Below, piece after piece: positions 8,710-17,376 of a stretch of DNA of 64,000 bases (within the stretch, counting starts at the first letter, position 1; each line of letters opens with the position of its first letter). The translations under genes were made by a program, and so were the position numbers. The DNA comes from Thalassobacillus pellis. Its GTDB lineage: Bacteria; Bacillota; Bacilli; Bacillales; Halobacillaceae. The notes under the pieces are model-generated. The model saw nothing but the letters and a program-made list of their open reading frames with translations, ran no database searches and was not told where the DNA came from. The DNA is taken from assembly GCF_016908295.1 (NCBI RefSeq), contig NZ_JAFBDO010000003.1, forward strand, positions 372,001-436,000. The letters run 5' to 3'.

Positions 8710-9010
8710 GCGGGATGGAAGGGAAAGCTTGTTGATCAAACAGCTACTGAGAGAGTACATGCAAGCCCACCTGGAAGAAACCAAAGAAAAACGTGACAGC
8801 AAGAATAACAGCTTTGTCTTTTTAGAAAACAGTACACTGAACATGCTCCTCATCTATCTATTAATGCAAATGGATAATCAAGGGACCCCAGGAGAAACAG
8901 ATAATGGAAATTTCGATTTTGCGGGGGATCTGGAGAATATTCTGGATGAACGGATGGATGAGGATGCAAAAGCTTTTGAGGAAATCATTTCCATATTGAA
9001 AGAAGCGTAA
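8702..9010 (+). CDS. Small acidic hypothetical protein
   Basis: 102 residues beginning MNKRDGRESLLIKQLLREY. The N-terminal half is charged and helical, then a hydrophobic stretch (LNMLLIYLLMQM) and a Glu/Asp-rich tail. It overlaps the upstream gene by eight bases, indicating translational coupling; AGGGGAAG precedes the ATG. No family was recognised. Confidence 0.66.
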   Translation: MNKRDGRESLLIKQLLREYMQAHLEETKEKRDSKNNSFVFLENSTLNMLLIYLLMQMDNQGTPGETDNGNFDFAGDLENILDERMDEDAKAFEEIISILKEA

Positions 9011-9094
9011 TGTCAGAAGTAACCTTCCTGGGTGTATGACATATAGATGAAAGTAACGTCAACATTTTCATTAAGACTACGGGAGGTTACGGTA

Positions 9095-10297
9095 GTGAAG
9101 AAAAATACGACGACTGATCCCATTCAATTACAGCAGAAAATCATCCACTTCAAATCTGAGCTTGCCAAATATAAAGAAAAGGTGAAAGATTACCAGGACA
9201 ATTATCATTACTCACAATTAGAGCAACTTAAGGAGCAGAACAATAAGCTCCGAGAAGAAAAGGAAGAAGCTGTTAATGATATTCAAGCATTACAACAGGA
9301 AAGTGACAAACGGAAGAAGCGTTTTGAAGATGAAGTATTAACCGCAAGGCAGCAGCAGGAAGCACTTTTACAGGAGAAGTTAGATTTTCAAAATAAGATT
9401 ACCAGAATAGAAAAGCTGAATCAGGAACTTGTGGGTCAGGCTAAGGCTCGAAAAGAAGAAGCCAATGAGTTAAAGGAGCGTTTATCACAGCGGCAAGGTG
9501 ATATTGCCCATTTACAGGCTAAAAACAAGAGTATTCAGGAAGAATTGCAAAAAAAAGGCAGCGAATTTCGTTTAGTAGAGCAAAATCTTCGCGAGCAGCT
9601 GTCCTACCTTCACAAAAATAAGCAGACAACCGCTGACAGATTAACAGAACTGGAATTTGCCAATGAAAAATTGAAAAAAATGGTCGTTCAGCTGCAAAGT
9701 GAATGCAAGCAGTTGAAAGAAGACTTAAAAAATGCAAGTAACGCTAATCACAAACACGAAGAGGAAAAAGCTGCTTTAATGAAGCGTATCAAGGACCAGG
9801 AAAAACAAGCAGATGAGCAGGGGGAAGAATTTGCGCAACAGCTTGATCAGTTTCGTGCTGCCAACAGGGAATTGGAGCACCGGCTTGGAGAGTATGTGCA
9901 AAAAGAAAAAGAATGGAAAAATAAGGATCAGCTTCTTAAGAAAGAAAATTCTGAGCGGGAAGAAATAATTAGAGATAAGGAAGAGGTAATCAAAGCCCTT
10001 GAAGAAGGGAATAAGCTGCTGAAACAGCAGAATGGTAAATTACGAGAAGACATACAACGCTTGTTGAATGCTGAGGAAGAACAAACAGATGATAGTGAGG
10101 GAAATCTGCTTGTACACTTAGATAATCAAATCAAAAATCTTCTTGGGCAGACGTTCGAGTATGAGGAGGAGCTTGATTCCAAAATCATATTCATGAACAT
10201 TCTGGAAAATAAACTCCAAGAACTGACAGGTGAGATTGAAGAGATAAAAGGTATGGACGACGAAGAAGCGTCAGCAAATAATAATCAGACAGAATGA
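9095..10297 (+). CDS. Long coiled-coil protein
   Basis: About 400 residues, almost entirely coiled coil (continuous Glu/Lys/Gln/Leu heptads from residue 10 to 340), with a terminal segment containing LVHLDNQIKNLLGQTFEYEEELDSK. GTG 9095 is chosen because GGGAGGT lies seven bases upstream; the ATG at 9047 has no ribosome site. No signal peptide or membrane helix. Similarity searches will hit any coiled coil, so homology must be judged from the C-terminus. Last gene of the 7.3-10.3 kb run; probably a scaffold. Confidence 0.72.
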   Translation: MKKNTTTDPIQLQQKIIHFKSELAKYKEKVKDYQDNYHYSQLEQLKEQNNKLREEKEEAVNDIQALQQESDKRKKRFEDEVLTARQQQEALLQEKLDFQNKITRIEKLNQELVGQAKARKEEANELKERLSQRQGDIAHLQAKNKSIQEELQKKGSEFRLVEQNLREQLSYLHKNKQTTADRLTELEFANEKLKKMVVQLQSECKQLKEDLKNASNANHKHEEEKAALMKRIKDQEKQADEQGEEFAQQLDQFRAANRELEHRLGEYVQKEKEWKNKDQLLKKENSEREEIIRDKEEVIKALEEGNKLLKQQNGKLREDIQRLLNAEEEQTDDSEGNLLVHLDNQIKNLLGQTFEYEEELDSKIIFMNILENKLQELTGEIEEIKGMDDEEASANNNQTE

Positions 10298-10320
10298 ACG
10301 ATGGAACTCCATCGTTCTTC

Positions 10321-10361
10321 AGCTTGTAGAGAAACCCCCGCGTTTTTCTACAAGCTTTTTT
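10321..10361 (+). terminator. Terminator after coiled-coil gene
   Basis: AGCTTGTAGAGAAA pairs with TTTTTCTACAAGCT, followed by T residues. A second small hairpin AACGATGGA/TCCATCGTT lies just upstream over the stop codon. Confidence 0.85.
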
Positions 10362-10374
10362 ACTTGCCGCCAGG

Positions 10375-10495
10375 AGCGAAGGACCCTTCCCTTTCCGCGG
10401 ATGAGCGCCCGAGCTTCCTCGTGAAACCCACGCTCGGCGATTTCGGCTCCCTCGTTCTTTTGCAGGAGTGGAAGGGTTCCGCTTTTTGGAAATGA
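10375..10495. repeat. GC-rich degenerate intergenic repeat, CCGCGG type
   Basis: A GC-rich island in AT-rich spacer: GGACCCTTCC ... TTTCCGCGGATGAGCGCC ... TTGCAGGAGTGGAAGGGTTCC. It shares its CCGCGG core and the later GCAGGAGT block with segments near 31.53, 36.12 and 53.12 kb. Ends are partly complementary (GGACCCTTCC / GGAAGGGTTCC). Confidence 0.55.
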
Positions 10496-10594
10496 ATTTA
10501 TAAACAACTGTATTTCTTGAAAAGACACAGACTGGCAATAATTGTCTCTCCACTAGGGAAGAATGAAGAATTATAAAAACTTTCAGAATTTATG

Positions 10595-10623
10595 TTGTTT
10601 TTTTGCAACGGACGATATAGAAT
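10595..10623 (+). promoter_or_regulatory. Probable SigmaA promoter of cstA-like gene
   Basis: TTGTTT at 10595-10600, 17-base spacer, TAGAAT at 10618-10623; the start codon is 38 bases further on. Confidence 0.5.
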
Positions 10624-10660
10624 ACTCCCTATCATGTATTTTTTGAGGGGAGGCACAGCG

Positions 10661-12106
10661 ATGCTTACATTTATTGCATCCGTCATACTATTGATCGCAG
10701 GTTATATATTTTATGCTAAGGTGGTTGAACGGATTTTTGGAATCAATGACGACCAAAAAACACCTGCATATACACATAATGATGGCTTTGACTACATGCC
10801 AATGAGCTGGTGGAAGGCCACCCTGATCCAGTTGTTGAATATTGCTGGGCTTGGACCGATCTTTGGGGCAGTCATGGGAGCTCTCTATGGTCCCGTTGCC
10901 TTCATTTGGATTGTAATCGGATGTATATTCGGCGGGGCAGTCCATGATTATTTTTCCGGAATGCTTTCCCTGCGACATAATGGCGCACAATACCCGACTT
11001 TGGTTGGGAAGTATTTAGGGAAACCTGCCCAATCTATGATTAATCTATTATCGATCGTATTGATGATTTTAGTTGCGGCAGCATTTACAGCTGGACCTGC
11101 AAAACTGATGTCTGAAGTTACACCGCTTGGTTTTACAACGTCTTTATTCGTTATTTTCGGTTATTTCCTTTTAGCAGCCATATTGCCTGTAAATAAGGTG
11201 ATTGGAAAAATTTATCCGATATTTGGTGCCATTCTTATTTTTATGGCAGTTTCAATCGGCATCGGAATGTTCTTTTTTGATAATCCCATCCCTAATTTGA
11301 CTTTGAGCAATCTTCATCCGGACGAGCTTCCGATGTGGCCGTTATTAATGGTAACCATCTCCTGTGGTGCTATTTCCGGTTTCCATAGCACACAGAGTCC
11401 GATTCTGGCCAGGACGCTGAAAAAAGAGAGTGAAGGACGAAAAGTATTTTATGGTGCCATGATTGGAGAAGGAATCATTGCCCTGGTGTGGGCAGCGGCA
11501 GGTATGGCTTTTTTCGGCGGCACTGGCGGACTTCAAGAAGCACTCGGTTCAGGTGGGCCGGCAGGTGTCGTCAACGAAATCAGTAAGACGACCCTGGGAA
11601 CACTAGGTGGAGTTCTGGCGATTCTTGGTGTTATTATCCTTCCGATAACGACAGGAGATACTGCATTAAGGTCTTCACGGATGATGCTAGTTGATTTATT
11701 GAATCAATTTCGAAAAAAAGAAATTACATCTAAGTGGGCGCCTATATTGATGGTGATTCCGGTAGCATTGCCTACCTTTTTGTTGACCCAGATGGATTAT
11801 AGTTTCTTATGGCGCTATGTAGGCTGGTCCAATCAGGTCGTAGCGACAGTCATGTTGTGGACAGGTGCCATGTATTTGCTGCATACAAAAAAATTTCACT
11901 GGATTTGCAGCATACCGGCATTATTCATGACAGCCGTCGTGAGTACGTATATCTTTTATGCGCCAGAGGGATTCGGAATGGCCTACGAAACTTCCATGGT
12001 TTTCGGCTCGATCGTATGGCTGGCAGTTGCTCTCTGGTTTGTCAAACAACTATTCAAATTCCGCGGTGAAGGTTATCAAGATGTGGAGAAGAGAAGAGCA
12101 GGATAA
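10661..12106 (+). CDS. cstA: CstA-family carbon-starvation transporter
   Basis: Polytopic membrane protein of 481 residues, more than ten hydrophobic helices. The CstA signature is clear: residues 50-110 contain PMSWWKATLIQLLNIAGLGP-like and GGAVHDYFSGMLSLRHNGAQYP segments, then ISGFHSTQSP and TTGDTALRSSRM. CstA proteins import peptides or pyruvate under carbon limitation. This is the shorter form: classical members exceed 590 residues, so the C-terminal extension is absent. ATG 10661 has GAGGGGAGG seven bases upstream; an earlier in-frame ATG lacks one. Followed by a terminator, so transcribed alone. Confidence 0.88.
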   Translation: MLTFIASVILLIAGYIFYAKVVERIFGINDDQKTPAYTHNDGFDYMPMSWWKATLIQLLNIAGLGPIFGAVMGALYGPVAFIWIVIGCIFGGAVHDYFSGMLSLRHNGAQYPTLVGKYLGKPAQSMINLLSIVLMILVAAAFTAGPAKLMSEVTPLGFTTSLFVIFGYFLLAAILPVNKVIGKIYPIFGAILIFMAVSIGIGMFFFDNPIPNLTLSNLHPDELPMWPLLMVTISCGAISGFHSTQSPILARTLKKESEGRKVFYGAMIGEGIIALVWAAAGMAFFGGTGGLQEALGSGGPAGVVNEISKTTLGTLGGVLAILGVIILPITTGDTALRSSRMMLVDLLNQFRKKEITSKWAPILMVIPVALPTFLLTQMDYSFLWRYVGWSNQVVATVMLWTGAMYLLHTKKFHWICSIPALFMTAVVSTYIFYAPEGFGMAYETSMVFGSIVWLAVALWFVKQLFKFRGEGYQDVEKRRAG

Positions 12107-12110
12107 ACAT

Positions 12111-12153
12111 AAAAAAGCCTGGATTCGGCAAAGCCGATTTTCAGGCTTTTTTT
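12111..12153 (+). terminator. Terminator after cstA
   Basis: AAAAAAGCCTG ... CAGGCTTTTTTT with an inner TCGGC/GCCGA stem. Symmetric A and T runs allow use from both strands. Confidence 0.88.
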
Positions 12154-12192
12154 GTGGTAAGAGGTATTTCCTTTAGGTAAGAAACGGGGGAT

Positions 12193-12990
12193 TTAAAACT
12201 TAATAGTTATTTTAAGAAGGTCCTGCATGCTTCCATCTTTCGCACTTCGGCTGTAAACCCACAGTTCGCCAGTTTGAGTTGCAGGCTGGCGGTCGAAGAG
12301 TACAGGTACACTAAACCAGCCATAAGCAGGTGCCCCTGCGTTTGTCATGGTGAACCGCTCATCAGTGATTACTGCACCATTTGCATCGCGTACCTGATAA
12401 TTGACCACAGCTTCGAATACCCGTGCGAACCCTTCCAGCAGCTGACCATTTTGAAACTTCATCCCTGGATAAGGGTTTACGACAATGATATTTCTCGAAG
12501 TGGGTAGTGGAATAATCAGCTGGTATCCCTGCCATATGATATCTGGCTGGAACCCAGTTCGATCAGCATTTGCCTCTAGTATCGCTCTGATCGGGACACC
12601 CAATGTACGAGAGATTCCAAAAAGGGTATCGCCACTCCCGATGTTATACCCGAAAGCAGGTACATAAAGAGGCTGACCTGGATAAATCAAGCTGGGATCA
12701 GCTATCCTGTTGATTCCTGCAACCAAATCAGGATGGGCTGAAAATGATTCTGAGACATCGAACAATGTATCACCAGGCTGGATCATGTACGACATTAATT
12801 CAACAGGCTGCATTGTTGGTATAACCAGCACATCTTCCGGATAAATGAGTCCCGCATCTGTCACCGGAGGGAATAAATGATTAGCTGTCTCTAATGCAGA
12901 AACAGAACTTCCAAAGCGATTAGCAATGGCATAAAGTGTATCCCCATCCTGTACGGTATAAATATAACTTTTCTGAAAAGCAATTGGCAA
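12193..12990 (-). CDS. Triple-LysM protein with Gmad2 domain
   Basis: 265 residues. Three LysM peptidoglycan-binding modules lie at about 10-55, 60-108 and 110-155 (YTVQDGDTLYAIANRFG, IQPGDTLFDVSESF, IGSGDTLFGISRTLG). A C-terminal Ig-like Gmad2 domain of spore-germination proteins spans about 165-265 (VVNPYPGMKFQNG ... ANGAVITDERFTMTNAG). No signal peptide is visible, as in several spore-cortex or coat LysM proteins made in the mother cell. Likely spore-envelope associated; function inferred from domains. Confidence 0.85.
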   Translation of the reverse strand: MPIAFQKSYIYTVQDGDTLYAIANRFGSSVSALETANHLFPPVTDAGLIYPEDVLVIPTMQPVELMSYMIQPGDTLFDVSESFSAHPDLVAGINRIADPSLIYPGQPLYVPAFGYNIGSGDTLFGISRTLGVPIRAILEANADRTGFQPDIIWQGYQLIIPLPTSRNIIVVNPYPGMKFQNGQLLEGFARVFEAVVNYQVRDANGAVITDERFTMTNAGAPAYGWFSVPVLFDRQPATQTGELWVYSRSAKDGSMQDLLKITIKF

Positions 12991-13173
12991 TTACAGCACC
13001 CCCTGGTTATTAAAATATGGCCGAAACAAATTCCCAAGAACGTAAATAGCTAAAATGAGCTCCATTTCAACAATTATAAAATTTGTCGAAAAAAGCGAAA
13101 TTTCGTTGTTTTAGGAGGTTAATAGCTATAGTGAATCCATTTTTGTGAATTATCTTTTAAATGCGTCATATTG

Positions 13174-13217
13174 CTGATAATTATGAATTGACTGATAATT
13201 ATATTTATATATATACT
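13174..13217 (+). promoter_or_regulatory. eutB promoter with direct repeats
   Basis: TTGACT (13188-13193), 18-base spacer, TATACT (13212-13217). The direct repeat CTGATAATTAT occurs at 13174-13184 and 13192-13202, overlapping the -35, and is a candidate activator or repressor site for the PucR-type regulator encoded two genes along. Promoter fit is seen; regulator binding is inferred. Confidence 0.55.
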
Positions 13218-13247
13218 TCAGTAAAGGTACTTAAGGTGGTGCATGAG

Positions 13248-14231
13248 GTGGAGTTTGTAAAAATAGCTGGGATGAACACTCAAGATATATGGAGAGCAAA
13301 AGCGCGGATCCAACAAGTGGTCGAACGTACGCCATTAATCTACTCTGAAATGCTATCCAGCCATACGGGCGGCAAAGTATACCTAAAGCTCGAGAATTTA
13401 CATCCAACCGGAGCGTTTAAAATCAGAGGTGCAGCTAATAAAATACTTTCATTATCTGAGGATCAAAAGAAGAAAGGCATAGCAACTTTTTCAACTGGGA
13501 ACCACGGAATAGCAGTTGCCTATTTGGCTGGAAGACTTGGCGTACCTGCAACGGTGTGTATTTCCAGAAGAGTGCCGAAGGAGAAAGTCAATAAACTGAA
13601 GAAACTAGGAGCAGAAGTAGAAATTATTGGTGAGAACCAGGATGACGCCGAGAAGTTTTGTTACGAATTAGAAAGAGAGACAGGAGTTACAATCATCAAG
13701 CCATTCGACGATAGGGAAGTGATTGCTGGACAAGGGACGATTGGCCTTGAAATCCTCGAACAGCTCCCAGAGATTGACCAGGCAGTTATCCCACTTTCAG
13801 GAGGAGGTCTGCTTTCGGGAATTGGTCTCGCCTTAAAATCTGCATACCCATCAATTGCTGTCACAGGTGTTTCCATGGAAAAAGGAGCAGTCATGCATGA
13901 AAGCTTGAAGCAGGGACGACCAGTAGTTCTGAAAGAATCCGACACGCTGGCTGATAGTTTATTAGGTGGACTAGGACCCGAAAACCGCTATACCTTCCAG
14001 ATGGTACGAGAACTTATTGATGATAGTGAGCTAGTTTCTGAAACTTTTATCGCTAAAGGGATAATGTTCATGCTGGAATATCATAAAATGGCTATAGAGG
14101 GAGCTGCCGGAGCAGGTATCGGGTGGCTGCTGCATGAAAAAACGCAATGGAAAGGCAAAAATGTCGTTGTCATTGTCAGTGGGAATAATATCGATCATTC
14201 TACGATCCGTTCATTGATGGAGCGGTATTAG
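13248..14231 (+). CDS. eutB: EutB-like PLP threonine-dehydratase-type enzyme
   Basis: Fold-type II PLP enzyme, about 327 residues, of the threonine dehydratase/serine racemase group. The PLP Lys is residue 58 in PTGAFKIRGA; the phosphate-binding loop is LSGGGLLSGIG. In ectoine users EutB is thought to act on a hydroxylated diaminobutyrate intermediate from hydroxyectoine, with EutC. GTG 13248 has AAGGTGG eight bases upstream and gives the usual family length. It is first in a cluster with DoeA/DoeB/EutC homologues, which is the main reason for preferring EutB over a housekeeping threonine deaminase. There is no C-terminal ACT domain, so no isoleucine feedback. Confidence 0.78.
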   Translation: MEFVKIAGMNTQDIWRAKARIQQVVERTPLIYSEMLSSHTGGKVYLKLENLHPTGAFKIRGAANKILSLSEDQKKKGIATFSTGNHGIAVAYLAGRLGVPATVCISRRVPKEKVNKLKKLGAEVEIIGENQDDAEKFCYELERETGVTIIKPFDDREVIAGQGTIGLEILEQLPEIDQAVIPLSGGGLLSGIGLALKSAYPSIAVTGVSMEKGAVMHESLKQGRPVVLKESDTLADSLLGGLGPENRYTFQMVRELIDDSELVSETFIAKGIMFMLEYHKMAIEGAAGAGIGWLLHEKTQWKGKNVVVIVSGNNIDHSTIRSLMERY

Positions 14232-14255
14232 TTTACAGGTGCCGAGGTGTTCCAT

Positions 14256-15932
14256 ATGGGATTAACTGTAAAAGATATCATGCATTTTCCGATTATGGAA
14301 ATGGCAAAGGTGAAGGCTGGCAGGTCTGTCCTGGCTGATAATGAGGTGGATTGGATTTCAGTCATTGAAACACCTGTCGAAAATTTCGTCAGAAGCAATG
14401 AGTTTGTGTTGAGTACGGGCATCGGTTGTGAGAATGACCCTCTGTTATTAGAGGAGTATGTAAAAGACGTTATTAAATCTGGTGCCTCAGCCCTGGCTTT
14501 TGCGACTGGAAGGTATATTTACGATATTCCCGACCGAATCATTCAATTAGCTGACAAAAGCCGGCTTGTCATCATTGATCTCCCTTGGGAAGTGAGATTC
14601 GGTGACGTTCTTCAGGTTGTCCTCGAAGAAATCAGCCAGGAAAAACAGGCGGATAGGCAGCAGGCTGAGGAAATCAGACAGCAGCTGATCACCTGTGTTC
14701 TCGATGGAAAAGGATTACAGGAAATTACGGCGCTCTTATATAAGCATACGAAGATTCCGATCGCCATCAGTGATGACAGGAAAAAAATACGAGCGAATCA
14801 TGCCTTTGATGTCAACATTCTTAAAGTGATTAATGGGGAAAAAGAAGGGCATGTTCAGTTAATTCCTCAGACGGATATCCAGTTTAGTGAGCATCCGCTC
14901 TATCATCATATTGAGGAATATATCGTCGATCAGCAAACTTGTTTTCAATTGACCATTCTCTCCAATCATAAAAAGCAGGGATACCTGCTATTTCAGCCGG
15001 AAGACAGGCATCAACTTACATGGCTGGTCATGAATGTTCTCGAGCATGCATTAACCGCTTGTGCGTTGTACTTTCTACAGGAGAATGCTATCGAGATGAC
15101 AGAAATTAGACTGCGTGACAATTTTTTGCTGGACCTTGCAAAGAAGGACAATGACATCAATAAGCAGATGCTTTCCCGCGGCCAGCTGCTCGGATATGAT
15201 TTGACCCGTTCATATATTTGTATCGTTGGGCAGATAGATTTTACAGAAAAAAATGAAAAGCTGAAATCCACAGATCGTCCGGCTGCTTCTTCTATGCAAA
15301 GCAGCAATTATTATATCCAGAAAGAAATCCATAAAGCCGGTGATATTTTGAAGCGGAGAGCGATGGCAACGTTTGAAGAAGGGGAGGTCATCATTTACCT
15401 CGAAGCAGACCAGCATCCCTATATGGAGACAGCGAATCAATTTTTGGATATGATTGACCGCCGATTGAATGATCTGCTTTCCGGGATGGATATATCCTGG
15501 GGAATCGCAATCCATAAAGATGGACATTTTGCCTTTCATAAAAGCTATCAGGAAGCAAAAACTGCATTGGATATCGGCATACAGCAAAACGGAAAAGGGG
15601 AACGGACATTTTTCAGTGATACGCGCATTAACAGGTTACTGATGGCATTATCCCGGGAACCTGAAATCAACTCGATTGTGAAAAATACGTTGTCTGCATT
15701 GGTGGAATACGATAAGAAAAGGCAGACAGACCTTATCCAGACTTTTCTCGTTTACAGCAAATATAACTCAAACGTAAGCCAGACTGCCCGTGCTTTGCAC
15801 CTTCACCGCCAGTCACTGCTCCATCGCTTAAGAAAAATTGAACAGCTGACCCAGCTGTCGTTAGTCGATTCGGATGATTTTTTCCTGCTTGAACTCAGTG
15901 TCCGATTGTGGATGCTGAAACAAGATGTATGA
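14256..15932 (+). CDS. PucR-family transcriptional regulator
   Basis: 558 residues. The N-terminal PucR domain (about 1-130) begins LTVKDIMHFPIMEMAKVKAG. A central GGDEF-like/CdaR region follows, and the C-terminal helix-turn-helix reads NSNVSQTARALHLHRQSLLHRLRKIEQLT. PucR proteins control purine and amino-acid use, often as activators sensing an intermediate. ATG 14256 is chosen with GAGGTG six bases upstream. It lies between eutB and doeA, 24 bases after eutB, so it is probably the local regulator. Proteobacterial ectoine clusters use EnuR (MocR type) and an AsnC-type protein instead, so this would be a different solution. Confidence 0.87.
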   Translation: MGLTVKDIMHFPIMEMAKVKAGRSVLADNEVDWISVIETPVENFVRSNEFVLSTGIGCENDPLLLEEYVKDVIKSGASALAFATGRYIYDIPDRIIQLADKSRLVIIDLPWEVRFGDVLQVVLEEISQEKQADRQQAEEIRQQLITCVLDGKGLQEITALLYKHTKIPIAISDDRKKIRANHAFDVNILKVINGEKEGHVQLIPQTDIQFSEHPLYHHIEEYIVDQQTCFQLTILSNHKKQGYLLFQPEDRHQLTWLVMNVLEHALTACALYFLQENAIEMTEIRLRDNFLLDLAKKDNDINKQMLSRGQLLGYDLTRSYICIVGQIDFTEKNEKLKSTDRPAASSMQSSNYYIQKEIHKAGDILKRRAMATFEEGEVIIYLEADQHPYMETANQFLDMIDRRLNDLLSGMDISWGIAIHKDGHFAFHKSYQEAKTALDIGIQQNGKGERTFFSDTRINRLLMALSREPEINSIVKNTLSALVEYDKKRQTDLIQTFLVYSKYNSNVSQTARALHLHRQSLLHRLRKIEQLTQLSLVDSDDFFLLELSVRLWMLKQDV

Positions 15933-15945
15933 AGAAGAAATCCAG

Positions 15946-15986
15946 AAACCCCTCAGGGAACCTGAAAAGGCCGCCCAAGGGGTTTT
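15946..15986 (+). terminator. Terminator between regulator and doeA
   Basis: AAACCCCT pairs with AGGGGTTT, enclosing an inner CAGG/CCTG stem. A second weaker GC-rich hairpin with a T run ends near 16027. They separate eutB-pucR from the doeA operon. Confidence 0.65.
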
Positions 15987-16040
15987 ATATTTGGTAAAAA
16001 AAGGCGCCCCAGGAGAACCTTTTTTTGGTAAATCATTTTG

Positions 16041-16082
16041 TATAATGCCCACGCACGTAAGTTCATACAGTTTGAACATTAC
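16041..16082 (+). promoter_or_regulatory. doeA promoter -10 and palindromic operator candidate
   Basis: A perfect -10 TATAAT at 16041-16046 has no clear -35, as in activator-dependent promoters. Just downstream, 16057-16082 holds an imperfect palindrome with arms GTAAGTTCA and TGAACATTAC. The palindrome is seen; binding by the PucR-type protein is inferred. Confidence 0.5.
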
Positions 16083-16152
16083 ATCCTGGCAAACCACAGA
16101 ATACAATGAAAGTAAGAATAGAAATAATATTCTGTAAGTGTAAGGAGGGAAT

Positions 16153-17364
16153 ATGATGATGCTTCCGTTTGATATTTTAGAGTACCAGGACCGCTTAGAG
16201 AAAACGAAGCGGCGTATGGAAGAGAAAGGGATAGAGGTGCTGTTGATCACGGACCCTGCAAACATGAATTACCTTACAGGCTATGACGCATGGTCCTTTT
16301 ATGTGCATCAAATGCTGGTGATTATTATTGACGAACCGCAGCCATTATGGATCGGGCGGTACCAGGATGCAGGAGGCGCCAGGAAAACGACATGGATTTA
16401 CGATGAGAACGTCATTGCCTATCCCGATTACTATGTGCATTCCCGCCACTGCCACCCGATGGACTTTGTCGCTCAGATTCTGGGACAGATCGGTCAGGGG
16501 AACCGGACGATCGGGGTGGAGATGGATAACTATTACTTCTCAGCCAAGGCATTCGCCCAGCTGCAAAAATATTTACCAAACGCTACTTTTGTGGATGCGG
16601 ATCTGCTCGTCAATGGCGTTCGGATCATCAAATCTGATCAGGAAGTCGAATATATGCGTCGTGCCGGTAAGATCGCTGAACATGCCATGATGAAAGGAAT
16701 TGAAAGCATAAGGGAAGGCGGACGAGAATGTGATACGGCCGCAGAAATATATAATCAATTGATCAAAGGGACGCCGGAGCATGGTGGAGATTATCCATCC
16801 ATTGTCCCGTTGCTGCCTTCTGGAGAGAATACGGGAATTCCGCATCTTACCTGGACAGAACGCACGTACCTTAATGGTGAGGCGGTAATTATCGAGCTTG
16901 CCGGTTGTTATAAACGGTATCACGTACCACTTGCCCGGACTGTTTCGATCGGTCAGCCAAGCGAAGATATGCAAGCGCTGTCAAACATTGTGACAGAGGG
17001 AATTCAGGAAGTACTGTCGGCAATCAAGCCTGGGATGACCTGCGGTGATATAGAAGCAACCTGGCGAAACAGCATTGCAAAGCACGGGATAGAAAAAGAA
17101 TCAAGGCTCGGCTACTCCGTCGGTCTAGGATACCCGCCTGATTGGGGCGAGCATACAGCAAGCCTGCGAAAAGGAGATACCACTGTCCTGGAGCCGAATA
17201 TGACTTTCCATTTGATCCCGGGTCTCTGGTTCGACCATCATGGCATCGAAATCAGTGAAACCTTCCGGGTCACGGAAAATGGCTGTGAGTTATTCACTAA
17301 TTATCCTCAAGGATTGATTGTCAGAGATCCGCTTAGCATCAATCCTACCGATAAAATCAGCTAG
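16153..17364 (+). CDS. doeA: DoeA/EutD ectoine hydrolase (M24 fold)
   Basis: Pita-bread (M24) fold protein of 403 residues matching ectoine hydrolase, which opens the ectoine ring to N-acetyl-diaminobutyrate. Characteristic segments: MNYLTGYDAWSFYVHQM, IGRYQDAGGA, PSIVPLLPSGENTGIPHLTW and a C-terminal WFDHHGIEISETFRV. The M24 metal Asp pair is missing: the first site reads IELAGCYKRYHVPLART. Glu248 sits where EutD has its catalytic acyl-forming Glu (established for EutD). Three in-frame ATGs occur at 16153, 16156 and 16159; the second fits GGAGGG best. First gene of a tight operon with eutC 12 bases on. Confidence 0.9.
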   Translation: MMMLPFDILEYQDRLEKTKRRMEEKGIEVLLITDPANMNYLTGYDAWSFYVHQMLVIIIDEPQPLWIGRYQDAGGARKTTWIYDENVIAYPDYYVHSRHCHPMDFVAQILGQIGQGNRTIGVEMDNYYFSAKAFAQLQKYLPNATFVDADLLVNGVRIIKSDQEVEYMRRAGKIAEHAMMKGIESIREGGRECDTAAEIYNQLIKGTPEHGGDYPSIVPLLPSGENTGIPHLTWTERTYLNGEAVIIELAGCYKRYHVPLARTVSIGQPSEDMQALSNIVTEGIQEVLSAIKPGMTCGDIEATWRNSIAKHGIEKESRLGYSVGLGYPPDWGEHTASLRKGDTTVLEPNMTFHLIPGLWFDHHGIEISETFRVTENGCELFTNYPQGLIVRDPLSINPTDKIS

Positions 17365-17376
17365 GAGGTGTTCAGT

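Noticed and set aside
10191..10553. Minus-strand frames between coiled-coil and cstA genes
   Set aside because: They translate terminator stems and the GC-rich repeat; no ribosome site.
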